The notes under the pieces: model-generated | Database searches by the model: none | The model's input: only the letters and a program-made list of their open reading frames with translations | Told to the model about the DNA's origin: nothing | Part shown: positions 7,750 through 13,249 of the stretch, in pieces | Position numbering within the stretch: the first letter of the stretch is position 1 | Layout: the number at the start of each line of letters is the position of its first letter | Assembly (NCBI GenBank): GCA_028282485.1 | Contig: JANQHU010000424.1 | Coordinates: 1 to 13,249 of the forward strand | From: Bacillota bacterium | Lineage (GTDB): Bacteria; Bacillota; UBA4882; UBA8346 | Length of the DNA: 13,249 nt | Direction: 5' to 3' | Program-made: the position numbers and the translations under genes

Positions 7750-7770
7750 AAAAAAGCGCCCGAAGCGCTA
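7750..7770 (-). terminator. Short intrinsic terminator overlapping the PorV-like gene stop
   Basis: On the minus strand the sequence reads TAGCGCTTCGGGCGCTTTTT. The stem is AGCGC (7769-7765) with GCGCT (7759-7755), loop TTCGG, followed directly by a run of six T (7755-7750). The TAG stop codon (7770-7768) is partly inside the stem. The stem is only 5 bp, so termination may be partial. It would separate or attenuate lptF/G-lptD-lptC-lptA from bamA-ompH-lpxD. I see no convincing promoter in the 70 bases after it. Confidence 0.72.
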
Positions 7771-8622
7771 AAAGGAGTAACCTACGGCGAGCTGATAAAG
7801 CTCTCCTCGAAATAGCTGGCTGGAGGCGGAATACCAAAAAAATTCGGTAAATAATTTTTTAAATAATTTAAATTCCAATCCTGCTGCTTGACTGGTAAAA
7901 TCAGTGCTACTTAAAGAATACTCCAAATGTAACCGTAACCAATCAAAGGGTTGTAAGCGCAAACCGCCTCGATAAACCATGACCCCGGATTCATTCAGTA
8001 AATCCTGAATTTCCCCAGCCACCACCTGGTTACCCAAGCGGTAAGAGAAGCCGACCGTAGTTTCATGACTAGTTGACTGCATCTGATCGCTTTTACCCAA
8101 ATTATGTATGGCTAACCCAACTTTCGCATTAGGAGTCAATTTAGCTAACAGGCCCAAATCAAAGATTACCTTAGTACTACTACTCTGTTTGACCATCACT
8201 CCCATCAAATCGGAATAATAGCCACTAGTATAATATTTACCCGATACCCCCAAAGAGATTTGCTCTAAGGGAGCCCAACTGTAAGCATAACCGATACTTT
8301 GGAGGCGGCTGTAATAGTCTGGAACTACAATTAAATCTTGGGAATAAGTGACAAAAACCGCACCATTCCCGGCCATTCCGGGAGCCGCATAAATAAACAA
8401 TTCGTCATAACCAAAGTTAAGATTAGTAAAATCCCGCCCGGTCAACCGGTGTTCCAGTTTGATGATCCGGTTATTCACCTGCAACAATCCGGCTGGATTA
8501 TAAATAGCTGCTGTCGGGCCATCAACTACCGCCACAAAATCGGTAACTCCCATTCCCCAAACCGGAATCGCGCTCATCAAGATGAACAGGCTAACCACTA
8601 CCAAGCCTTTAAAAATCCCCAT
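7768..8622 (-). CDS. Secreted outer-membrane beta-barrel, PorV/UPF0164/FadL-like
   Basis: From the preferred start the protein has 284 residues. A signal peptide (hydrophobic 6-20, likely cleavage near VWG at 21-23) precedes DGPTAAIYNPAGLLQVN (34-50). The NPAGL motif after a short helix is typical of PorV, FadL and UPF0164 barrels. The rest alternates aromatic, Gly-rich strands and ends AVGYSF, a good C-terminal beta signal. The role is unknown; FadL-like proteins move hydrophobic solutes and PorV assists type IX secretion, but nothing here shows either. ATG at 8622-8620 is chosen because GGGGGTG (8638-8632) lies nine bases upstream; a TTG at 8640 in the same frame would add six residues but lacks a ribosome site. 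It lies between lpxD and lptF/G, where other diderms often carry lpxC, fabZ or lpxA. It is probably inserted by BamA. Confidence 0.78.
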   Translation of the reverse strand: MGIFKGLVVVSLFILMSAIPVWGMGVTDFVAVVDGPTAAIYNPAGLLQVNNRIIKLEHRLTGRDFTNLNFGYDELFIYAAPGMAGNGAVFVTYSQDLIVVPDYYSRLQSIGYAYSWAPLEQISLGVSGKYYTSGYYSDLMGVMVKQSSSTKVIFDLGLLAKLTPNAKVGLAIHNLGKSDQMQSTSHETTVGFSYRLGNQVVAGEIQDLLNESGVMVYRGGLRLQPFDWLRLHLEYSLSSTDFTSQAAGLEFKLFKKLFTEFFWYSASSQLFRGELYQLAVGYSF

Positions 8623-8631
8623 CACAGAGAA

Positions 8632-8638
8632 CACCCCC
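8632..8638 (-). promoter_or_regulatory. Ribosome binding site deciding the PorV-like start
   Basis: GGGGGTG on the minus strand differs from GGAGGTG by one base and sits nine bases before ATG 8622-8620. It overlaps the codons that would follow an upstream TTG at 8640, which argues against that longer start. Confidence 0.55.
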
Positions 8639-8642
8639 AATT

Positions 8643-8657
8643 AAAGCAGATTGCTTT
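8643..8657 (-). other. Small perfect hairpin before the PorV-like gene
   Basis: On the minus strand AAAGCA (8657-8652) and TGCTTT (8648-8643) form a 6-bp perfect stem with a 3-base loop. It lies five bases upstream of the ribosome site of the PorV-like gene. No T run follows, so it is not a terminator. A role in translation control or RNA processing is possible but unproven. Confidence 0.4.
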
Positions 8658-8666
8658 CCTTAATCA

Positions 8667-8697
8667 CCAAATATTCACCTTCTACAATAATATTCGG
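8667..8697 (-). other. Nine-base-pair inverted repeat between lpxD and the PorV-like gene
   Basis: On the minus strand CCGAATATT (8697-8689) can pair with AATATTTGG (8675-8667) through nine pairs including one G-U, with a 13-base loop. No T run follows. It could be a weak RNA hairpin or an operator for a dimeric regulator. With the smaller hairpin nearby it fills most of the 97-bp gap. Confidence 0.4.
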
Positions 8698-8719
8698 TAA
8701 TTACAATTGAAATCCTGAC

Positions 8720-9757
8720 CTATTTTTCAGGGGTGGTTAGTTTTTCTTCTAATTTGACGACCTTTTTTTGTAAGGCCCTAATCTCCTTCACCAGGTCCGG
8801 CAATCGAGTAGCGGCGGCATGAATGCGCATGTCTTCGGAATGGGGCCGGGCTGGTTGGCCGGAGACAATGGAGTATTCCGGCAAACTCCCAATCACCATG
8901 GCAAAGCCAGCCACTACCGAATTACTACCAATTTTAATATGGCCATTGACCCCGACTTTGCCTGCCAAAGTCACCCGATCCCCAACTTCGGCACTCCCGG
9001 CTATCCCCACCATACCACAAATAACACTATCTTCACCAATAATACAATTATGGCCTATTTGCACTAAATTATCAATCTTCGTACCTTTTTTAATCAGTGT
9101 AACTCCGGTGGTAGCCCGATCTATCGCTACGTTAGCCCCAATCTCCACCTCATCTTCAATAATTACTCTCCCTACTTGGGGAATTTTAAGCTGCTGCTGC
9201 TGCACCGCTACATAACCGAAACCATCACTACCAATTACCGTGCCAGCATGAATTTGAACATTATTTCCTACTAGCGTTCCTTCCCGAATTACTACATTAG
9301 GATGAATAATTGTATTAGTTCCCAAAGTCACATTATTACCAATAAAGGCTCCGGCCGCAATGATACTGCCGGAACCGATGGTGACATTATCACCAATATT
9401 AACAAAAGAACCCACTTCAATATCTTGGCCCACAAAATTAGCACCAATAGTTGCTTGGGAGCTAATGCCCGGTTGACATTTTGGAGGGGGATAAAAATAA
9501 GTTAAAATCTGGGCAAAGGCTAATTTGGGATTGGCTACTGCTAGCCCCGGTTTGGTGAGCTCTTCTGCCAAGCTTTCCGGTAAAATTACCGCTGCCGCTT
9601 TACTGTCTAGGGCCTGGGTTAGGCCTTTTAGCGAAGTGACAAAGGTAATCTGGCCTTCTGAAATACTATCTAAGCCCGCCACTCCGGTAATTTCTGTTTG
9701 GGCAGCCCCCAAAACTCTCCCTTTTACTAATTCTGCGATCTCTGCTAAAGTAGCCAT
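8720..9757 (-). CDS. lpxD: LpxD, UDP-3-O-acylglucosamine N-acyltransferase
   Basis: This is a 345-residue acyltransferase of lipid A synthesis. It adds a hydroxyacyl chain from acyl-ACP to the 2-amino group of UDP-3-O-acylglucosamine. The N-terminal uridine-binding domain spans about 1-95, with GLDSISEGQITFVTS. A left-handed beta-helix of hexapeptide repeats follows (about 100-290; e.g. IGANFVGQDIEVGSFVNIGD). GSDGFGY (177-182 region) is a family signature, and H236 in QIGHNCIIG aligns with the catalytic His of E. coli LpxD (H239). A C-terminal helical tail covers 316-345 (LVKEIRALQKKVVKLEEKL). Length is normal. Q186-Q189 is encoded by four CAG codons in the loop after the signature. The ATG has AAGGAG about 13 bases upstream. 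The order ompH then lpxD is common in Gram-negatives, but lpxC, fabZ and lpxA do not follow. Confidence 0.95.
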   Translation of the reverse strand: MATLAEIAELVKGRVLGAAQTEITGVAGLDSISEGQITFVTSLKGLTQALDSKAAAVILPESLAEELTKPGLAVANPKLAFAQILTYFYPPPKCQPGISSQATIGANFVGQDIEVGSFVNIGDNVTIGSGSIIAAGAFIGNNVTLGTNTIIHPNVVIREGTLVGNNVQIHAGTVIGSDGFGYVAVQQQQLKIPQVGRVIIEDEVEIGANVAIDRATTGVTLIKKGTKIDNLVQIGHNCIIGEDSVICGMVGIAGSAEVGDRVTLAGKVGVNGHIKIGSNSVVAGFAMVIGSLPEYSIVSGQPARPHSEDMRIHAAATRLPDLVKEIRALQKKVVKLEEKLTTPEK

Positions 9758-9807
9758 TTAAATTGATACACTCCTTATTCACAAACCGCTAGCGCCCCCA
9801 TCCCAAG

Positions 9808-10671
9808 CTACTTTAATTCTTGGCAACGTTTTTGATACCATTTCTGATATTCGGCGTCTAGTTGATTTTGATATTGCTGCAAACTCTGCTGCAGTTCTGC
9901 TGCTTGCTTTTCTTGATAACTGAGTAACTGCTCCTCTAATTCTTTTTGCTTCTTCTTAGTAAAATCAACATATTCCTTCTCTGCCAACTGCTCTCTCTGT
10001 TTTTTTTGCCCAGAAAGCCGCTCCATTTGCTCGGCTAACTCTCTTTCCAACTGTTTCTGTTCTTCTTGGGTAGTTTCATTATTACTCTTTCCGGCAGCAA
10101 TTAAAACGGCAATTTTCAACTGTAAATTAGTTGAAACCAGTTGATAAGCAGCCTCTATTTTTTCATATGCTGCAGCCAATTGGCGATCCAGATTCTGCTT
10201 CTTATGGGCTAACTCTTTTTGCTGAAGTTGACGGAGCTCAGCCGCTTTAATACGATAAGCAGCAGCTATTTTTTCTTTCTTTTTGTCAGTATAATTCTGT
10301 AGTAAATTTTGGTAATGGTTCTGTTGGAGGGTAACTTCGGCTTTTAGTTGCTTATCGATTTTAGCAACCTCTTTTTTAATATTACTGGTACTAAAGTGGG
10401 TCGCTTTGGGCGCTATTCGGTCATTAGCTTTAAAATCTTGCCAATTATCGACAAATTTCCGTAAAGAAACTCCTAACTGGCGGTACTTTTGCCAATCAAT
10501 CCGCTCTGTTTCAGGGGAAGCTTCGTGAGCCCCAGTTTGGTGAAAATTATCCTCTGATGTCAAGTTCACAAAATAGGCTTGGGCAAAGAAGCCTCCTCCT
10601 AAACAAAGCACCATGGCCACAATTAAGCGATTTAGATAATACTTTTTATTTTTAAAAACACCCTTGATCAT
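9808..10671 (-). CDS. Membrane-anchored Gln/Lys/Glu-rich coiled-coil protein of unknown function
   Basis: I do not recognise a named family for this 287-residue protein. A basic N-terminus (MIKGVFKNKKYY) leads to one hydrophobic segment at about 15-34, which could be a signal peptide (possible cleavage after AQA) or an anchor. A low-complexity linker (35-95) follows. From about 97 to 287 it is almost wholly charged or Gln-rich helix with heptad spacing, broken near 195-200 by GKSNNETT; the segment AYQLVSTNLQLKIAVLIAAG (174-193) is more hydrophobic. Only two cysteines are present, C23 and C283. It sits between the ompH/skp gene and lpxD, 47 bp after the former, so a second periplasmic chaperone or envelope tether is a reasonable inference, but it lacks the OmpH C-terminal signature seen in its neighbour. 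The ATG is preceded by AAGG. The gene is real by length, secretion signal and operon position. Confidence 0.78.
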   Translation of the reverse strand: MIKGVFKNKKYYLNRLIVAMVLCLGGGFFAQAYFVNLTSEDNFHQTGAHEASPETERIDWQKYRQLGVSLRKFVDNWQDFKANDRIAPKATHFSTSNIKKEVAKIDKQLKAEVTLQQNHYQNLLQNYTDKKKEKIAAAYRIKAAELRQLQQKELAHKKQNLDRQLAAAYEKIEAAYQLVSTNLQLKIAVLIAAGKSNNETTQEEQKQLERELAEQMERLSGQKKQREQLAEKEYVDFTKKKQKELEEQLLSYQEKQAAELQQSLQQYQNQLDAEYQKWYQKRCQELK

Positions 10672-10718
10672 TTTGTACCTTTTTAAAATCTTCAGTATTC
10701 AATCCCAATAAATTCTAA

Positions 10719-11294
10719 TTATTTCTTCTTAGCATTCTTTTGGGCTTTCTTTATCACATCTTGGGTAAGATCCTTACCCCCATACCAAACTGCTCCTTTA
10801 TCTAAAACAACGGTAACTTTTTTGGATTTGGCGACTTCACTAATTAACTGCTTCACATTTTGATCAACTTTCTTTTTTTCAGCGTTAATCAGCTTCATAA
10901 TCTCGCTTTTCTTTTTTTCTAATTGCTTATTAATACTATTAACTTTTTTCTGGGCTTCCGCAGTATATTTCTTATCAATAGCGGTCTGCTCTTTCGCCGT
11001 TTTACCGGACTTTTCTTTAGCTGCTTTCTCTTGTAACGCCTTCGCATCATTTTGATGTTGCTGTAACAGATAAAGACGAAACTTACCAAACTCGGCCTCT
11101 TTATCCTTCATTTTTTCTTTTAATTTTTGATAATCCGGTAATTTAGTTTGCAATTCTTCACTATTGATAAAACCAATTACGGCTTTGCCACTACTCTTCG
11201 CCTCAGCACCATTAATTCCCATAATCAAACCCGCCAACACCAGGGCGATAATCCCCATCAAACATATTTGTTTAAACTTATTATTTTTCATCAT
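10719..11294 (-). CDS. ompH: OmpH/Skp-family periplasmic chaperone
   Basis: The 191-residue protein starts with a signal peptide (MMKNNKFKQ, hydrophobic 11-26, cleavage after AEA near 32). It then has the OmpH/Skp plan. A beta strand AVIGFINSEELQTKLPDYQK opens the body domain, long Lys-rich paired helices (about 55-155) form the tentacle, and a closing strand and helix follow: VTVVLDKGAVWYGGKDLTQD, then VIKKA. The VVLDKGAVWYGG-D-T signature is diagnostic. Skp trimers hold unfolded outer-membrane proteins and deliver them to BamA. The gene directly follows bamA after 78 bp, the usual order in diderm bacteria. Two consecutive ATG codons follow GAGGAG; the first (11294) is five bases away and the second eight, so either may start. 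The 78-bp gap contains no recognisable terminator. Confidence 0.92.
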   Translation of the reverse strand: MMKNNKFKQICLMGIIALVLAGLIMGINGAEAKSSGKAVIGFINSEELQTKLPDYQKLKEKMKDKEAEFGKFRLYLLQQHQNDAKALQEKAAKEKSGKTAKEQTAIDKKYTAEAQKKVNSINKQLEKKKSEIMKLINAEKKKVDQNVKQLISEVAKSKKVTVVLDKGAVWYGGKDLTQDVIKKAQKNAKKK

Positions 11295-11372
11295 CTGCGC
11301 TCCTCTGCAATTTAATAATTATGATTAACTTCTACTAATAAACTACTGGAAAATAATGTTCCATCTCAATTC

Positions 11373-13190
11373 CTAGAATGCCTCAAAGACACTAAAGACA
11401 AACTTCGGTACTCCCGTCTCCGCATTCCAGGCATAATCCAATCGAAAAACTCCCAAAAAAGGTACCAAATAACGAAGTCCCAAACCATAGTCGGATTTAA
11501 AAACCGAATTATCCTGATTATAAATCTGCCCGGCATCATAAAAGGCGACAAACTCTAAACTTTTATTACTGGGTAACCGATACCGCAGTTCCGTATTTGA
11601 TAAGATAGTCTTATCTCCCACTAAAGCCTTGGTGGCCTCGCTTTCATACCAGGAAGAGCCAAAAGCCCGTAGCTGAAAATCTCCTCCCAAATATAATTGC
11701 TTGTAGTCGGGATAATCCCCACTAAGGATCGAGCCTTTTAAGCGACTGGCAAATACTAAATTAGGCATTAATTCTTTAAACCATTTTCCTTCCAAGGATG
11801 CCTTTTGATAGTCAAACTCTCCCCCCAGATAAGGACCCGATACCGCGTAATTTCCTTCTAAATAATATCCCCCGTTTACGAAAGTAGCATCTTCATAGCG
11901 TAAACGGTTTTGGACCATTCCCAAAGATAACGAGTTATCCCAAAATTCAAAGGGATGGGCTGCAGCGGTATTGGGAGCTATGGCTCCATCGCGTGCTGCA
12001 AAAGATTCAATATTATTCTTTTCAAAATTCACTTTCAAACTGGTATCCAGACTGCCAAACAAACGCCGCCCTAACCCCAGGGTTATTCCCGTTTCGGAAG
12101 AATCTAAATCATAAGTTACACTGCGATCACCATCGGGAAACCAGGAATTTAAAGAAGAGATCTTGTCTCCGGTACTATTATATAAAGATAAGTTAAAGGA
12201 GGTCCGGTTGGAATCTAGCCAGGGTTCATGAAAGGAAAACTCAACGGTATTACTGCCACCTTTCATAATATTCACATCCAAGCGTAAGTTTTGGCCCAGG
12301 CCCATTAAATTAGGATCCATGACACTTACCTGGCCCCCCCAGTCGCCGGTATCGGGGATCGCACTAATAGAAAATTTAATCACTCCGCGGTGCGTCTCGT
12401 TAGCTTCCAGAGTCAAGTCTAAGGAATCTGGAATACTACTCAGCTCCAACACTGGATTAACACTGTCAAAAATCTGCAAGCGCATTAAAGCATAAAAATT
12501 ATTTTGCAGTTCTTTTAAATTAATAATGTCCCCCTCTTTAAAAGTAAGCTCCCGGCGAATAACTTTTTCTTTGGTATGACTCATTATTTTTTCGTTTTTA
12601 ACTATGTCAATCTTAATTTTACCGTATTTTAATTCGACCAGCTCAATTTGAACTACTCCCTCTTTAGAGATTTCTAAACTCTCACTTTTGGGACGAATAA
12701 TTAAGCCTTTTTTCTCCCGGCAATACTTTAAGGCCTTATCCAAGTTTTCGGCAAAAATCACCCGGCTAAAAGCTTCTCCTGGTTTTTGCACAAAAAACTT
12801 TTGGAGCTCCCGAGGCTTAACTTTAGTCAGCCCCGTAATCTCCACTTTTTGAAAAGGGGCATTTTCAACCACCTCAAACTGGAGCTTCAGGCCGCCAAAC
12901 ACCTTAAAAGTTTTCACTTTAATATCCGCAAAATACCCTAAATTATAAATCGCCTGGATATCTTGCTGAACTTTTTCTGGGGCCACCGGTACCCCCAGCT
13001 GACTGTTGGTAATAACCTCCAAAATCTTTTCCGTTGGAACGGTCTTATTACCAACCACATCAATCATCATTACTGTTAAGTCTGCTTCCGCTAAAGCAGG
13101 GATTGCTAAGACAAAAAACAAACTCATTATCAGTAACAATCTTATCCCCACCAAAGACCTTGATGTTCGCTTCAATATAATCCCCCTCAT
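11373..13190 (-). CDS. bamA: BamA, Omp85-family outer-membrane protein assembly factor
   Basis: The 605-residue protein has a signal peptide (hydrophobic 17-32, cleavage after ALA at 34). Three POTRA domains follow at about 38-110 (IDVVGNKTVPTEKI), 112-187 (VEITGLTKVKPREL) and 190-265. A 16-strand Omp85 barrel occupies about 266-605, with the closing pattern YGLGLRYLVPFLGVFRLDYA and final FSVFEAF. It inserts barrel proteins into the outer membrane. E. coli BamA has five POTRA domains and 810 residues; three is known in other lineages. The lid-loop motif, normally VRG(F/Y), reads QLRAF (506-510), keeping the Arg (R508) but with Ala for Gly. The ATG at 13190 has no spaced ribosome site. A TTG at 13175-13173, six bases after GAGGGGG, gives MKRTSRSL and is a strong alternative start (600 residues). 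It is the first complete gene of the transcript in this window. Confidence 0.95.
   Translation of the reverse strand: MRGIILKRTSRSLVGIRLLLIMSLFFVLAIPALAEADLTVMMIDVVGNKTVPTEKILEVITNSQLGVPVAPEKVQQDIQAIYNLGYFADIKVKTFKVFGGLKLQFEVVENAPFQKVEITGLTKVKPRELQKFFVQKPGEAFSRVIFAENLDKALKYCREKKGLIIRPKSESLEISKEGVVQIELVELKYGKIKIDIVKNEKIMSHTKEKVIRRELTFKEGDIINLKELQNNFYALMRLQIFDSVNPVLELSSIPDSLDLTLEANETHRGVIKFSISAIPDTGDWGGQVSVMDPNLMGLGQNLRLDVNIMKGGSNTVEFSFHEPWLDSNRTSFNLSLYNSTGDKISSLNSWFPDGDRSVTYDLDSSETGITLGLGRRLFGSLDTSLKVNFEKNNIESFAARDGAIAPNTAAAHPFEFWDNSLSLGMVQNRLRYEDATFVNGGYYLEGNYAVSGPYLGGEFDYQKASLEGKWFKELMPNLVFASRLKGSILSGDYPDYKQLYLGGDFQLRAFGSSWYESEATKALVGDKTILSNTELRYRLPSNKSLEFVAFYDAGQIYNQDNSVFKSDYGLGLRYLVPFLGVFRLDYAWNAETGVPKFVFSVFEAF
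13182..13188 (-). promoter_or_regulatory. Candidate ribosome binding site favouring a TTG start of bamA
   Basis: GAGGGGG on the minus strand lies six bases before TTG 13175-13173. The upstream ATG (13190-13188) is preceded directly by AAGGG with no spacer, which is a poor arrangement. TTG starts are used with good ribosome sites elsewhere in the window (HIT gene, lptC, lptF/G). Confidence 0.5.
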
Positions 13191-13249
13191 CCCTTATAGA
13201 TCAACTTTTTTCAGTTTTTCTATTTTTCTCTTTTAAAATCAGTATTTAT

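Noticed and set aside
8338..8700. A 120-codon plus-strand ORF across the PorV-like gene start.
   Set aside because: Its His/Asn-rich translation is antisense to a signal peptide and barrel; no ribosome site or family match.
8823..9215. A 130-codon plus-strand ORF opposite lpxD, rich in Pro, Thr and Ile.
   Set aside because: It mirrors the hexapeptide repeats of lpxD on the other strand, has a repetitive composition with no domain, and has no ribosome site. lpxD is unambiguous.
9787..9794. Perfect 8-bp palindrome CGCTAGCG between the coiled-coil gene and lpxD.
   Set aside because: Short, with no flanking symmetry or T run; chance occurrence is likely.
11347..11363. TGGAA/TTCCA inverted repeat in the bamA-ompH gap.
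   Set aside because: The stem is only 5 bp and AT-rich with no T run, so it is not a credible terminator.
13220..13249. Nine codons on the minus strand at the right edge (INTDFKREK then TAG) that could be the end of an upstream gene.
   Set aside because: Too short to support. It would fit a gene ending 29 bp before bamA, but one open frame of nine codons is expected by chance.
1..13249. Search for tRNA, rRNA, CRISPR repeats, insertion sequences, toxin-antitoxin or phage genes.
   Set aside because: Nothing recognisable. The coding density is high and every gap is under 100 bp.

Overview
The window looks like part of a chromosome from a diderm (outer-membrane-bearing) member of the Firmicutes/Bacillota. 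Thirteen genes are visible and all lie on the minus strand, so transcription runs from high to low coordinates. Two kinds of gene meet here. Genes for outer-membrane assembly (bamA, an ompH/skp chaperone, lpxD, a PorV-like barrel, an LptF/G permease, lptD, lptC, lptA) point to an LPS-type envelope. Genes typical of Firmicutes (a YhaM-type 3'-5' exoribonuclease, and mtaB followed by a HIT protein) point to the phylum. Base composition is moderately AT-rich, spacing is tight, and TTG starts are frequent. I cannot name the genus; a Halanaerobiales-, Limnochordia- or Negativicutes-like lineage is inference.

Layout in the direction of transcription: (1) 13190-9808, bamA with three POTRA domains, an ompH/skp chaperone, and a membrane-anchored Gln/Lys/Glu-rich coiled-coil protein; these serve insertion and escort of outer-membrane proteins. 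(2) 9757-7768, lpxD (lipid A acylation), then a secreted PorV/UPF0164-like barrel whose stop codon lies inside a short intrinsic terminator (7750-7770). (3) 7679-3131, the LPS transport block lptF/G, lptD, lptC, lptA, with gaps of 9 bp or less and two 4-bp start/stop overlaps. (4) 3119-1, yhaM 11 bp after lptA, then an unknown six-helix membrane protein overlapping mtaB by 4 bp, and the first 36 codons of a HIT-family gene at the left edge.

The genes fit one envelope-building programme. The OmpH-like chaperone escorts barrels through the periplasm and BamA inserts them, probably including LptD and the PorV-like protein; all three barrels end in Phe. LpxD makes a lipid A precursor. The permease extracts LPS, and LptC, LptA and the N-terminal domain of LptD form the periplasmic bridge to the LptD barrel. 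Absent from the window are lptB, lpxA, lpxC, fabZ and lptE, so the pathway must be completed elsewhere.

I see no mobile element, CRISPR array, tRNA or rRNA. No gap between genes exceeds 100 bp. I do not see a dramatic unknown system. The least explained parts are the coiled-coil protein (9808-10671), the PorV-like barrel in the place of lpxC/fabZ/lpxA, the six-helix protein (1484-2095), and yhaM inside the envelope operon.
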